From RYN-230 sp963814645 (GTDB taxonomy: Bacteria; Actinomycetota; Actinomycetes; Streptosporangiales; Streptosporangiaceae): a DNA stretch of 64,000 nucleotides. Under the pieces are notes generated by a model. It was not told the DNA's origin. It did no database searches and was given only the letters and a program-made list of their open reading frames with translations. The position numbers were made by a program, and so were the translations under genes. The stretch lies in NCBI GenBank assembly GCA_963814645.1, contig CAWFDX010000015.1, positions 310,001 through 374,000 on the forward strand, read 5' to 3'. Of this stretch, positions 17,745 to 27,039 are shown piece after piece; position 1 is the stretch's first letter; each line of letters opens with the position of its first letter.

Positions 17745-17775
17745 ACCCCGTTAACCCGCCAGTGGCGGCAAACGC

Positions 17776-19158
17776 TTACCTCGCCCCGGCAAGATTGGCG
17801 CGCGGCAGGGTGAGCGTCATCTGGGTGCCCTGGCCGGGCTGGCTGGCCGCGGTGAGCTGGCCGCCGTGGGCCTGGGCCAGCTCGGCGGCGACGGACAGGC
17901 CGATGCCGCTGCCGGAGATGTGTGCCGCGTCCCGGCCGCGCCAGAACCGGTCGAAGATGCGCGGCAGCTCGTCGGCCGGGATGCCCCGGCCGGTGTCGGT
18001 GATGCGCAGGACCGCGTCCGGCCCGGCCGGCCCGGCCTCGATCGTCACCTGCCCGCCGGCCGGGGTGAATTTCAGCGCGTTGGTCAGCAGGTTGGTCACC
18101 GCCTGGTGCAGCCAGCGCGGGTCGGCCAGGATGTCCACCCCGGCCAGCTGCCGGTGCAGGGTGATCCCGGCCGCCTCGAACCGGCCGGCCAGGCTGTCCG
18201 CGGCCGTGGCGGCGATCGCGGCCAGGTCGCAGCGCTGCCGGGCCAGCCGCAGGGTGGCGGCGTCCGCGGCGGCCAGCGTCTGCAGGTCGCCGACCATCTG
18301 GGCCAGCCGCAGCACCTCATCGCGCAGCGAGCCCAGCTGGGCCGGGGTGGGCTCGGCGACACCGTCGAGCAGCGCTTCGTGGCCCGCCTGCAGGATGGCG
18401 ATCGGGGTGCGCAGCTCGTGCGCCACGTCGGCGACCAGGTCCCGGCGCAACTGCTCTTGCCGGTCCAGTCCGTCGGCCATCTGATCGAACGCGGTGGCCA
18501 GTTCGCGCAGCTCGCCCGGGGCTTTGATCGGCCCGACCCGGGCGGCGCGGTCGCCGCGTCCCATCGACCGGGTCACCGCGATGATCCGGGTGACTGGGCG
18601 GGTGATCCGCCGGGCCACGGCCAGCCCGGTGAGCAGCGCGGCCAGCGCGGCCAGCCCCGCGGTGCCGGCGATGGCCCGGAGCAGGGCCAGCTGCAGGGAG
18701 TGGTCGGCCTGGCCCAGGCCGGCCCCGGTGAACCGGGCCACGGCCCGCCCCACCGGCACCCCGTGCACCTCGGCCGGCGCGCTGAACTGCGGGTCGCTGG
18801 CGTGCGCGGCGAATCCGGGCGAGCTGGCGACGACCCGGCCCGCGCGGTCCAGGATCTGCACGTCCGCGCCGGTGCGCGCGGCCAGGTCCAGCACCGGGGA
18901 CAGGTCCGCCCCGGCCCAGCTGTTGTTCCGGTCCCAGGCCGCGGCCGCGGCCACCGCCACGGCGGCGGTCAGCTCGCTGCGCTGCCGCCCGGCCAGGGCG
19001 GACACGTCGGCCGCGGCGAACGCCGCGGTCAGCCCGGCCAGCAGTGCGATCGCCGCCAGGGCCACGGCCAGGAACAGCAGTGCCAGGCGGAGCCCGATCG
19101 CGTCGCCGCGAGCCGGCGATCCCGGCGGCCCGGGTGGCGGGCCGCCCTCGTCAGCCAT
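17776..19158 (-). CDS. two-component sensor histidine kinase
   Basis: 460 residues: membrane segments at about 22-50 and 160-182 flank an extracytoplasmic sensor region; HAMP at 183-235; HisKA with DVAHELRTP (His247); then an HATPase domain with NLLTNALKFTPAGG (N box), DTGRGIPADELPRIFDRFWRG and SGIGLSVAAELAQAHGG. It phosphorylates the response regulator whose stop overlaps its start by 8 bases. The signal is unknown; the sedolisin gene downstream on the same strand is a possible target. Confidence 0.94.
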   Translation of the reverse strand: MADEGGPPPGPPGSPARGDAIGLRLALLFLAVALAAIALLAGLTAAFAAADVSALAGRQRSELTAAVAVAAAAAWDRNNSWAGADLSPVLDLAARTGADVQILDRAGRVVASSPGFAAHASDPQFSAPAEVHGVPVGRAVARFTGAGLGQADHSLQLALLRAIAGTAGLAALAALLTGLAVARRITRPVTRIIAVTRSMGRGDRAARVGPIKAPGELRELATAFDQMADGLDRQEQLRRDLVADVAHELRTPIAILQAGHEALLDGVAEPTPAQLGSLRDEVLRLAQMVGDLQTLAAADAATLRLARQRCDLAAIAATAADSLAGRFEAAGITLHRQLAGVDILADPRWLHQAVTNLLTNALKFTPAGGQVTIEAGPAGPDAVLRITDTGRGIPADELPRIFDRFWRGRDAAHISGSGIGLSVAAELAQAHGGQLTAASQPGQGTQMTLTLPRANLAGAR

Positions 19159-19849
19159 CGCGGGCCAGCCCGAGCCGGTACCCGCCGCCCAGCACGGTCT
19201 GCACGATCTGCGGATTGCCCGGATCGGCCTCGATCTTCCGGCGCAGGTTCTTCACGTGCGAATCGACGGTCCGCTGGTAGCCCTCGAACTCGTACCCGCG
19301 GACCCGGTTGATCAGCTCGAACCGCGAGTACACCCGCCCCGGCACGGTGGCCAGCGCGACCAGGATGCCCCATTCCGTCGGGGTGAGGTCGGCATGCTCG
19401 CCGCGCACCATGACCTGGCGCTGCGGCTCGTCGATGACCAGCACGCCGGTTCCGTAGCTGGCCACGCCCTGCCCGGCGGCCGGTGCGCCGCGGCGCAGGA
19501 TGGCCTGTACCCGGAGGACCAGTTCCCGGGGGCTGAACGGCTTGGTCACGTAGTCGTCGGCGCCCAGCTGCAAGCCGGCGATCCGGTCCTCCTCGGTGAC
19601 CTTGGCCGTCAGCATCAGGATCGGCGTGCCGCCCGCCGCACGCAGTTCCCTGGCCACCGTCTCGCCCGCCACATCCGGCAACCCGAGATCGAGAACCACC
19701 AGGTCAGGCGCGGCTGAGCTGGCCATCGTGAGGGCTTCAGCGCCGGACCCGGTGGACAGCACGGTGAACCCGGCCCGCTCCAGGTAGGACCGGACCAGCT
19801 CGCGCAGCTTGCGTTCGTCCTCCACCACCAGAACCGTCGCCGCCACCAC
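19151..19849 (-). CDS. OmpR/PhoB-family response regulator
   Basis: 232 residues: receiver domain with acidic pair ED at 10-11 and phospho-acceptor Asp54 (VVLDLGLPD), then a winged-helix DNA-binding domain (LTPTEWGILVALATVPGRVY, RTVDSHVKNLRRKIE, TVLGGGYRLG). GTG start. It is co-transcribed with the kinase gene it overlaps. Targets are not visible from sequence. Confidence 0.95.
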   Translation of the reverse strand: MVAATVLVVEDERKLRELVRSYLERAGFTVLSTGSGAEALTMASSAAPDLVVLDLGLPDVAGETVARELRAAGGTPILMLTAKVTEEDRIAGLQLGADDYVTKPFSPRELVLRVQAILRRGAPAAGQGVASYGTGVLVIDEPQRQVMVRGEHADLTPTEWGILVALATVPGRVYSRFELINRVRGYEFEGYQRTVDSHVKNLRRKIEADPGNPQIVQTVLGGGYRLGLARDG

Positions 19850-19977
19850 CGCTCACCTGCCTTCCGCCGGCCATCCGGCGCCGCCCGGGCTGGGCCGCCC
19901 AGCTTCCATGATCCCGCATGGTGGGACAGTGCCGTGATGGGTGCCGTAACCGGGCTGGTGGCGCGCTGAGGACCGGG

Positions 19978-20472
19978 TCAGGCGGCCAGCGGCCGGCCGG
20001 TTTCCAGCAGCGACTTCAGGTCGCTGAGGATCCAGGTCCAGCCGGCCAGCCCGCCGTCCCGCCCGGCCACCAGGTCGGCGGTCCGCGGCGCGCCGTCCAG
20101 TTCGTGGCTGATGGTCACCGCGGTCACGCCGCCGTCGCTCTCCTCGATCTCCCAGGTCAGCCGGGTGTCCGTCTCGGCCGCGGCCTGGTCGTCGAACAGC
20201 ACGTGCCAGGTCTGGACGAGCCGGTGCGGGGCATCGACGGCGAGCACCTCGCCGTCGATGATCACGTCACTGGCGCCGCGCATCCGCATCGGCGCGCTGG
20301 CGAAGGCCAGGTAGATGCCGCCCGGGCGCATGTCGTAGTGGGCCGCCGCGCGGAAGCCGTACTTCTGCGTCCAGCCCGGCCTGGTCAGCGCGTCCCAGAC
20401 CTCCTCGGCGGTGGCCCGCACGAAGATGCGGTGTGTCTGGACGGCCAGCCGGTCCTGGGTCATGGCGGTCAT
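19978..20472 (-). CDS. SRPBCC / AHSA1 domain protein
   Basis: 164 residues from the ATG at 20472, preceded by GGAGGAG. HRIFVRATAEEVWDALTRPGWTQKYGF and the final GGLAGWTWILSDLKSLLETG are the Aha1-like START-fold pattern. Such proteins bind hydrophobic ligands in a deep cavity; in actinomycetes they often stand beside ArsR regulators, but none is here. Ligand unknown. Confidence 0.88.
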   Translation of the reverse strand: MTAMTQDRLAVQTHRIFVRATAEEVWDALTRPGWTQKYGFRAAAHYDMRPGGIYLAFASAPMRMRGASDVIIDGEVLAVDAPHRLVQTWHVLFDDQAAAETDTRLTWEIEESDGGVTAVTISHELDGAPRTADLVAGRDGGLAGWTWILSDLKSLLETGRPLAA

Positions 20473-20867
20473 GTCGTCTCCTCCGTCTCGCGGGCGGGCC
20501 GCCCTGGTCCGCTCATCGGGGGCGCGGACCAGGGCGACACGATCAGGTAACCAGGACTCGGTGCAGCGGCCATGCAGCTGATGTGGTGGGCAGATGAAGA
20601 AGGCCGTGACCTGCCTCCACATCCCGCCCACATGCTCTGCACGTGGACTGCACGTAGCTGGATTGTGCTGAAGAGGCAAGGGGGGCGGCAGTGCAGTCGT
20701 CCTGAGTAGGTGGCTAGGCGGTGCCCGCGCCAGCGCGGGGCCCGATCCGCGATCCGGCCTGGGGGGAGGCCGGCCCGCGCACCGGGTGACTGGATGGCCG
20801 CGCCGCGCGGTTGGTGGACCGCGCCGCGCGGCTCGCGGGCACCGCCAATTCCTGCCGCGACGCCCAC
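20473..20867. other. 395-base non-coding region with short phased repeats
   Basis: No gene is supportable. CTGCACGT occurs at 20637 and 20648, 11 bases apart, and CCGCGCCGCGCGG occurs at 20798 and 20819, 21 bases apart; both spacings are close to whole helical turns. The region is the upstream side of the AHSA1 gene and the downstream side of the DksA-like gene. A promoter for the AHSA1 gene should lie here, but I cannot place one. Confidence 0.4.
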
Positions 20868-21266
20868 TCAGCTTGCGGGGGCGCAGCGCGGGCAGTACCG
20901 CGCCTCAGGGGCCATCGCCAGGTCGGCGGGCGGGATCGGCTGAGCGCAGTGCTCGCAGCGGCCGAAGTGACCAGCGGCCAGCCGGACCAGGGCTTCCTCG
21001 GTGTCGGCCAGGGCCCGGCGGGCGTCCACGGCCCGACTCAGCAGCCGGCGCAGCTGCCGCCCACCGGCCCCGGCCCCGGGCGCGTCCGGGCCATCGCTGC
21101 CCACCGGCGTTGCGGCCGCGTCGTGATAAGCGAGCGACAGCTCGGTCACTTCGAGGAGCCGCGCCCGCCAGCGGGATTCCAGCAGGGTCCGCCACCGGGG
21201 ATCTCCGGGGTCAGCTGGCCTGAGGCCGGCCAGCGGCCTGGCTGGGCGATCTGAGTCGACAGGCAT
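20868..21266 (-). CDS. TraR/DksA-type C4 zinc-finger protein
   Basis: 132 residues from the ATG at 21266 with AGGAG upstream. The helical middle (LSRAVDARRALADTEEALVRLAAGHFGRCE) and the closing zinc finger CEHC-(16)-CPRC are characteristic of the DksA/TraR group. Actinobacterial members are often stress-related RNA-polymerase binding proteins. A long N-terminal helix pair with acidic tips is less obvious than in E. coli DksA, so the mechanism is unproven. Confidence 0.85.
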   Translation of the reverse strand: MPVDSDRPARPLAGLRPADPGDPRWRTLLESRWRARLLEVTELSLAYHDAAATPVGSDGPDAPGAGAGGRQLRRLLSRAVDARRALADTEEALVRLAAGHFGRCEHCAQPIPPADLAMAPEARYCPRCAPAS

Positions 21267-21399
21267 GGATGCGCTCCTGGCGTGCAGAGACTGGTGCGGC
21301 CGGCCGGGCCGGCCACTCACCGACAGCCAAGCCAGCACCGGTGCAGGCATCGTGCCGGTGATGTGGTGATCCGATGGAGGAACCGGGGCCGCGGGCCGG

Positions 21400-22032
21400 T
21401 CAGCCAGCCGTCAGGCCCAGCGCGTCGGCGCCGGGCAGTTCCCCGGCCATCTCGGCGAACATCTCGAAGTTCCAGGTCAGCGTGCCCGTTTTCAGGTCCT
21501 CGATGACGCCGCGCAGCCAGGCCAGCTCGGCGGCGATGACGGCCCGCCGGTACTCGTCGTCCATCAGCGTGACCCGGGGTAGCGTGCCCGAGTATTGCGC
21601 CAGGTCGCTGTCGATCGCGGCCAGCGTGTCGGTGAGCGCCTGGGCGCGCTGTTCCATGGCCGCCAGCGCGTGCTCCGGCCTGAGCAGCATGACGAACGAC
21701 AGCGCGGCCGGGAACTGGGCGAACTCGTTGCGGGGCGTGGCCACCATGCGGGCCAGCCAGTCATGCGCGGCGATCCGGCCCGCGTCGGTCAGCTGATACA
21801 CGGTGCGTTCCGGGTAGCGCTGATCGCGCTCGGTCTGCAGCACGGTGACCAGCCCAGCTTCCTCCAGCCGCCGGATCGTCTTGTACAGGTTGGCCCGCTG
21901 CCCGACGTTCACCACCCGGTCCTTGCCCCACAGCTTGATCAGCCGCTGCATCGCGTACGGATGCATCGGCCCGGCGTGCAGCAGGCTCAGCACGGCCACC
22001 GCGAGCGGGGAGGGTCGGAACGAGTCGTCCAT
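21400..22032 (-). CDS. PadR-family transcriptional regulator
   Basis: 210 residues from the ATG at 22032, with GGGAAG upstream. The winged helix-turn-helix is seen in LAVAVLSLLHAGPMHPYAMQ, NLYKTIRRLEEAGLV and YQLTDAGRIAAHDWL; the rest is the Vir_act_alpha_C dimer domain. It is divergent from the FAD monooxygenase gene, and the shared intergenic region holds several palindromes, so it probably represses itself and that gene. Confidence 0.9.
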   Translation of the reverse strand: MDDSFRPSPLAVAVLSLLHAGPMHPYAMQRLIKLWGKDRVVNVGQRANLYKTIRRLEEAGLVTVLQTERDQRYPERTVYQLTDAGRIAAHDWLARMVATPRNEFAQFPAALSFVMLLRPEHALAAMEQRAQALTDTLAAIDSDLAQYSGTLPRVTLMDDEYRRAVIAAELAWLRGVIEDLKTGTLTWNFEMFAEMAGELPGADALGLTAG

Positions 22033-22044
22033 GCTTCCCAGCTT

Positions 22045-22215
22045 ACTAGTTCCGCACGCACTAGTGCCGGAGGAGACGCGGGGGAGACGCGGAGGAGACA
22101 CGTGGGCGAGGAGGCCGGGCGGCGGCCGGCCTTTGACGTTGCTCAGAGATTAGTTGCCAAGCAACTAGTTAGCATGAGATAGTCTCCTGGAAACTAGAAA
22201 CCTACGTACTATCTC
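22045..22215. promoter_or_regulatory. operator region between padR and the monooxygenase gene
   Basis: ACTAGT occurs three times (22045, 22060, 22164), unusual in such GC-rich DNA. TAGTTGCCAAGCAACTA (22151-22167) is a perfect 7-base-arm palindrome. GAGATAGT (22176-22183) and ACTATCTC (22208-22215) form perfect 8-base arms 24 bases apart. The first ACTAGT pair sits directly before the padR start. These are good candidate PadR sites; the assignment rests on symmetry and position. Confidence 0.55.
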
Positions 22216-22235
22216 GATCGACGGAAGGGCAGCCG

Positions 22236-22358
22236 ATGACGACGACCACGAGCCCCCCGCGGGGTTCGCCCACGGGGGCAGCGCCGCTGCCCGAAGCGAC
22301 CGGGCTGACCGTCCGGTTCGGACGCCCAGGGCGCCACTGTCAACCAGCGCATCACTGA
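22236..22358 (+). pseudogene. small frame, possible start of a lost ABC-transporter ATPase
   Basis: The ATG at 22236 follows GGAAGGG and encodes 40 residues before TGA. PEATGLTVRFGRP resembles the first strand of drug-exporter ABC ATPases (IEATGLTKRFG), a usual partner of PadR repressors. The Walker A and everything after it are missing, so it may be a deletion remnant or a leader peptide. Evidence is thin. Confidence 0.3.
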
Positions 22359-22414
22359 TGCCGTCGGCGTTGGCGCTGAAGCAACCGACAAACACCACAT
22401 GCAGGAGAGAACCC

Positions 22415-23650
22415 GTGTCCACAGCCACCACGTCCAAGGTCCGCACCGCACTGGTCATCGGCGGCGGAATCGCCGGTCCTGTCGTCGCGACCGCCCTGCT
22501 CAAGGCCGGTATCCAGGCGACGGTATACGAGGCCTACCCCACCCTGGCCGAAGGAATCGGCGGTGGGCTGGCCCTAGCCCCCAACGGCTTGGCAGCGCTC
22601 GGCATCATCGGCGCCGACGCTGCCGTCCGGGCCCTCGCCACACCGATCACCGGCACGGTCATGGCGGTCGGCGAGAACACCCGCAGGCTGCCCAGTCTGG
22701 CGGACGTGGAGCCACTCCAGATCGTCGGCCGCGGCGACCTGCACCGGGTGCTCCACGACCGGGCGGTCGAGGCAGGCGTCCGCTTCGAGTACGGCAAGCG
22801 CCTGGTCGGAGCCACCGAAGGCCCGAACTCAGTCACAGCGAGGTTCAACGACGGCTGCACCGCGACCGCCGACGTCCTGATCGGCGCCGACGGCGTCCGC
22901 TCCACAGTCAGAACCCTGATCGACCCGAAAGCCCCCGGCGCGGGCTACACCGGAATGCTCAGCTTCCAGGGCTACGTCAACGCGGGCCCAGACCTCGATC
23001 CCGAACCTGGCGTCATGACGTTCGCATTCGGCAAGCGCGCGTACTACCTCTTCTGGAAGATGGCGGACGGCCGCGTGACCTGGGGTGCAAACCTGCCGTC
23101 GAAGCGGTATATGTCCCTGACCGAAGCCCGGACGATCCCGTCCGGGCAGTGGCTGCGGACGCTGCGCGAAACGTATGCGGGCGACCTTCCGGGTGAGCTG
23201 CTGGCGAACCGCACCACCGCGGAAAACCTCGACATCACCGGAGCGATCCACATCATGCCGCCGGTCCCGCACTGGCACCGCGGCCGCATGGTGCTGGTCG
23301 GCGACGCCGTCCACGCGCCGTCCAACAGCACCGGCCAAGGCGCCTCGCTGGCGATCGAGAGTTCGATCCAGCTGGCGCGCTGTCTGCGGGACCTGCCTGA
23401 TGCGACGTCGGCGTTCAGTGCCTACGAGCGGCTGCGGCGGGAACGGGTGGAGAGGATCACGAAACGGGGCGCCCGGACCAACAGCGCTAAGACGCCCGGA
23501 CCTGTCGCGCGCAAGGCGATGTATGCGCTAATGCCGATCTTCTTCAAGGTAATGAACTTCGAGAAGGTCATGGGCTGGGAGCAGCGGTACCGGATCGATT
23601 GGGATGCGCCTGTTACCGACAGGACTTCGGTGGTGGCTGAGGTTTCCTGA
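22415..23650 (+). CDS. FAD-dependent monooxygenase
   Basis: 411 residues from GTG 22415, preceded by AGGAGA. TALVIGGGIAGPVVATALLKAG is the GxGxxG FAD loop, DVLIGADGVRSTVR the DG motif, and RMVLVGDAVHAPSNSTGQGASLAIE the GD/FAD-ribityl motif of group A aromatic hydroxylases. Such enzymes hydroxylate phenols or antibiotics such as tetracycline. The codon choice looks a little less GC-biased than its neighbours. The divergent PadR repressor suggests induction by a small aromatic or drug-like molecule. Confidence 0.9.
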   Translation: MSTATTSKVRTALVIGGGIAGPVVATALLKAGIQATVYEAYPTLAEGIGGGLALAPNGLAALGIIGADAAVRALATPITGTVMAVGENTRRLPSLADVEPLQIVGRGDLHRVLHDRAVEAGVRFEYGKRLVGATEGPNSVTARFNDGCTATADVLIGADGVRSTVRTLIDPKAPGAGYTGMLSFQGYVNAGPDLDPEPGVMTFAFGKRAYYLFWKMADGRVTWGANLPSKRYMSLTEARTIPSGQWLRTLRETYAGDLPGELLANRTTAENLDITGAIHIMPPVPHWHRGRMVLVGDAVHAPSNSTGQGASLAIESSIQLARCLRDLPDATSAFSAYERLRRERVERITKRGARTNSAKTPGPVARKAMYALMPIFFKVMNFEKVMGWEQRYRIDWDAPVTDRTSVVAEVS

Positions 23651-23727
23651 TCTTGCTCGTCTGCACACCGATAGCGGTGTTCCGCTACCGCCGGGCATAG
23701 CCTGGAAGCAGGCGGAGGGAGGCCCAC

Positions 23728-24882
23728 ATGCCCGCCGAGCGGATGCTGCCCAGCACTGAGGCCGCCGACCTGCTGGCGCTGACCCGGGACCTGGCCAGCG
23801 CGGAACTGGCCCCGATCGCCAGCGAGTACGAGGCGGCCAGCCGGTTCCCGCGGGACAAGTTCCGGCTGCTCGGCAAGAGCGGGCTGCTCGGCCTGCCCTA
23901 CCCGGAGCAGTGGGGCGGCAGCGCGCTCAGCTACGAGGTCTACCTCCAGGTGCTGGAAGAGCTGGCCACGGCGTGGTTGACGGTCGCGGTCGGGCTGTCG
24001 GTGCACACCCTGGCCTGCTATCCGCTGGCCGCGTACGGCACCGACGAGCAGCGTGCCGCGCTGCTGCCCGACCTGCTGGCCGGGGACCTGCTCGGCGGGT
24101 ACGCGCTGTCCGAGCCGGAGGCCGGCTCGGACGCGGCCGCGCTGCGCACCCGTGCGGTGCGCGACGGCGACAGTTACCTGGTGACCGGGACCAAGGCATG
24201 GATCACCCACGCGGGCGTGGCGGATTTCTACCTGCTGATGGTGCGGACCAGCGACGAGGACGGCAGCCGGGGGATCAGCGCGCTGCTGGCCGACGCGGCC
24301 ACCCCTGGTCTGGAGCCAGGCCCGCTGGAGCACAAGATGGGGCTGACCGGCTCGCCTACCGCCCAGCTCCGGCTGGACGGCGCCCGTGTCCCGGTCAGCC
24401 GGCTGATGGGTGCCGAGGGCGACGGGCTGAAGATCGCCCTCGACGCGCTCAACTCCGGGCGGCTCGGCATCGCCGCCTGCGCGGTCGGGCTGGCCCAGGC
24501 CGCGCTGGACGAAGCGGTCGGGTACGCCCGGCAGCGGACCCAGTTCGGCCGGCCGATCATCGACTTCCAGGGGCTGGAGTTCCTGCTCGCCGACATGGCT
24601 GCCGGGGTCGAATCGGCCCGGGCCACCTACCTGGAGGCAGCCCGCCGCCGGGACCGCGGCCTGCCGTTCCGCCGCCAGGCGTCCATCGCCAAACTGGTCG
24701 CCACCGACATGGCCATGCAGGTCACCACCGACGCGGTCCAGGTGCTCGGCGGGGCCGGGTACACCCGCGACTTCCCGGTCGAGCGGTACATGCGCGAGGC
24801 CAAGGTGCCGCAGATCTTCGAGGGCACCAACCAGATCCAGCGCATGGTCATCGCCCGGGAACTCCGCAAGATGACCAGCTGA
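23728..24882 (+). CDS. acyl-CoA dehydrogenase
   Basis: 384 residues. GYALSEPEAGSDAAALRTRA is the flavin/substrate signature and IFEGTNQIQRMVIARELRK carries the catalytic Glu (residue 365). It oxidises acyl-CoA to enoyl-CoA and passes electrons to ETF. GGAGGGAGG precedes the ATG. It is followed on the same strand by a ferredoxin and a P450, but an 80-base gap leaves it open whether they share a transcript. Confidence 0.93.
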   Translation: MPAERMLPSTEAADLLALTRDLASAELAPIASEYEAASRFPRDKFRLLGKSGLLGLPYPEQWGGSALSYEVYLQVLEELATAWLTVAVGLSVHTLACYPLAAYGTDEQRAALLPDLLAGDLLGGYALSEPEAGSDAAALRTRAVRDGDSYLVTGTKAWITHAGVADFYLLMVRTSDEDGSRGISALLADAATPGLEPGPLEHKMGLTGSPTAQLRLDGARVPVSRLMGAEGDGLKIALDALNSGRLGIAACAVGLAQAALDEAVGYARQRTQFGRPIIDFQGLEFLLADMAAGVESARATYLEAARRRDRGLPFRRQASIAKLVATDMAMQVTTDAVQVLGGAGYTRDFPVERYMREAKVPQIFEGTNQIQRMVIARELRKMTS

Positions 24883-24962
24883 CGCGGGCCGCTCCGGATG
24901 CGATCAGCGGGGCACTGGCGTTAAATCTGAAAAGCTATGGTCTGGGCGAGGGGAGCGGTGCA

Positions 24963-25163
24963 GTGAAGGTGCACATCGACTCCGGGCGCTGCCAGGGGCA
25001 CGGCCGCTGCTACGACCTGGCCCCGGGCCTGTTCGGCGACGACGACGAGGGCTACGGGCAGGTGCTCGGCACTGGGATCGTGCCGCCAGGCGAGGAGAAG
25101 GCGGCCCGGCTGGCCGTGGCCAACTGCCCGGAACGGGCCATCGACCTGCTCGAGGAGACCTGA
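24963..25163 (+). CDS. P450-type ferredoxin, single cluster
   Basis: 66 residues, GTG start. CQGHGRCYDLAPGLF and the later NCPERAI give the CxxHxxC...CP spacing of actinobacterial [3Fe-4S] (or [4Fe-4S]) ferredoxins; His replaces the second Cys of the first motif. The stop is one base from the P450 ATG. It should shuttle electrons to that P450. No ferredoxin reductase is nearby. Confidence 0.93.
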   Translation: MKVHIDSGRCQGHGRCYDLAPGLFGDDDEGYGQVLGTGIVPPGEEKAARLAVANCPERAIDLLEET

Positions 25164-25164
25164 G

Positions 25165-26445
25165 ATGGCGGTCGATAACCGGTTCGGCCCGGAGTACCGG
25201 GAGGCGGACGACGACCCGGCCCTGTTCATCCGGAACGAGATCGTCACCGGCCCAGTGTCCGACTGGGCCACCGACTTCTCCCATCTCGAGCCGGAGTGGG
25301 CCGCCGATCCCTACCCGATCCAGGACGACCTGCGGCAGCGCTGCCCGATCGCGCACACCGGGCGGTTCGGCGGCGGCTGGCTGCCGGTGCGCTACGCCGA
25401 CGTCGCCGCGATCGCCTATGACACGGACCGGTTCTCGTCGCGCGCCATCATCATGAACAACGCCCGGCCGCCGCGCGAGATAGCCCCGGTCGGCGGCTCG
25501 CCACCGATCTCGTCCGACCCGCCGTTCCACCACGAGGCGCGCAAGCTGCTGCTGCCCGCGTTCACCCGGTCCGCGGTCAGCCGGCTGGAACCAGCCACCC
25601 GGGCGTTCTGCGACTCGCTCATCGATGCCTTCGACGGCCGGGACGTGGTGGACGCCGCCCGGGAGTACGCGCAGCACATCCCGGTCCGGGTCATCGCGGA
25701 CATGCTCGGCTTCCCGCCCGAGGACGGGCCGCAGTTCCGCGAGTTCGTGGCCGACCTGCTGGAAGGCATCAACCTGCCGCCGGACGAACGCGTCGAGCGG
25801 GTGCACCGGCTGTTCCAGTACCTGCTCGCGCAGGTCGACGACCACCTGGCCCGGCCCAGGGACGACCTGACCAGCTACCTGCTTCACGTCGAGCTGGGCG
25901 GGCACAAGCTCGACCCGGACCACGTGGTCGGCACGATGGCGCTGCTGCTCATCGCGGGCATCGACACCACGTGGAGCGCGATCGGCGCGTCGCTATGGCA
26001 CCTGGCCTCGGTCCCGGCCGACCGGGCCCGGCTGGTCGCCGAGCCCGGACTGCTGCCGATCGCGATGGAGGAGCTGCTCCGCGCGTATGCGCCGGTCACC
26101 ATGGCCCGGCTGGTCACCCAGGACATGCACTGGGGCGGCGTGGAGATGAAGGCCGACGACTGGATCCTGCTGTCGTTCCCGGCGGCCAACCGGGACCCGG
26201 CCCAGTTCGACCGGGCCGGCCAGGTCATCATCGACCGCGAGGTGAACCGGCACGCCGCGTTCGGCCTCGGCATTCACCGCTGCCTCGGCTCGCATCTGGC
26301 CCGGATGGAGCTCCGGGTCGCGCTGCAGGCCTGGCTGGACCGGATCCCGGTGTTCAGCCTGGCCGACCCGGCCGCCGTGACCTGGGCGGCGGGCCAGATC
26401 CGCGGGCCGCGCACGCTGCCGCTGCAGATCCGTGACCGATCCTGA
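25165..26445 (+). CDS. cytochrome P450
   Basis: 426 residues. The I helix reads LLIAGIDTTWSAIG, the ExxR motif is in MEELLRAYAP, and FGLGIHRCLGSHLA is the heme loop with the thiolate Cys373. It is a soluble bacterial class I P450 that hydroxylates or epoxidises its substrate with electrons from the adjacent ferredoxin. Substrate unknown; the neighbouring acyl-CoA dehydrogenase and GNAT genes do not settle it. Confidence 0.95.
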   Translation: MAVDNRFGPEYREADDDPALFIRNEIVTGPVSDWATDFSHLEPEWAADPYPIQDDLRQRCPIAHTGRFGGGWLPVRYADVAAIAYDTDRFSSRAIIMNNARPPREIAPVGGSPPISSDPPFHHEARKLLLPAFTRSAVSRLEPATRAFCDSLIDAFDGRDVVDAAREYAQHIPVRVIADMLGFPPEDGPQFREFVADLLEGINLPPDERVERVHRLFQYLLAQVDDHLARPRDDLTSYLLHVELGGHKLDPDHVVGTMALLLIAGIDTTWSAIGASLWHLASVPADRARLVAEPGLLPIAMEELLRAYAPVTMARLVTQDMHWGGVEMKADDWILLSFPAANRDPAQFDRAGQVIIDREVNRHAAFGLGIHRCLGSHLARMELRVALQAWLDRIPVFSLADPAAVTWAAGQIRGPRTLPLQIRDRS

Positions 26446-26460
26446 GCTGCGCGCGTAGCC

Positions 26461-27039
26461 GTGGCCACACCCATGCCGGACCGGCTGGCCCTGCCGGAAC
26501 TGCCAACGCTGCGCGGGCCGCAGGTGCTGCTGCGCGCGTTCCGTGACTCGGACGTCGATGACCGGCTGCGTTATCCCATCGACCCGGAAGAAGAGGACGG
26601 CTACGGCTCGTCCTGGCGGCGGGAGTGGGATGGCCGCCGCGAGCACACCCGGGAGGGGCTGACCGCGAACCGCGAGCCCGCCCCGGCCGGGGAGTACAGC
26701 TGGTCGGTGGAGCACGCGGGTGGCTGCATCGGCAATGCCCGGCTGCGGGTGGACGCCGATCAGCATACGGCCGACTACGCGGTGGGGCTGTTCGTGGCCA
26801 GCCTGCGCGGCCGGGGACTGGGGCGGGAGATAACCCGCCTGGTACTGGGCTGGGCGTTCGGCGAACTGGGCGCGCACCGGGTACAGCTCGACGTGCTCGC
26901 GTTCAACCGGCAGGCCATCAACTGTTACCTGGCCTGCGGGTTCCGTATTGAAGGCACGCAGCGCGAGGCGCAGCTGTACCCGGACGGCTGGCACGACATG
27001 ATCATGATGGCCGTGCTGCGCTCCGAGTACCCGGGCTAG
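26461..27039 (+). CDS. GNAT-family N-acetyltransferase
   Basis: 192 residues from GTG 26461. YAVGLFVASLRGRGLGREITRLVLGWAF is the acetyl-CoA pyrophosphate loop (RGRGLG) and VLAFNRQAINCYLACGFRIEGTQRE the closing GNAT signature. RimJ-like subgroup. It starts 15 bases after the P450 stop, so it is probably co-transcribed. The acceptor is unknown. Confidence 0.9.
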   Translation: MATPMPDRLALPELPTLRGPQVLLRAFRDSDVDDRLRYPIDPEEEDGYGSSWRREWDGRREHTREGLTANREPAPAGEYSWSVEHAGGCIGNARLRVDADQHTADYAVGLFVASLRGRGLGREITRLVLGWAFGELGAHRVQLDVLAFNRQAINCYLACGFRIEGTQREAQLYPDGWHDMIMMAVLRSEYPG

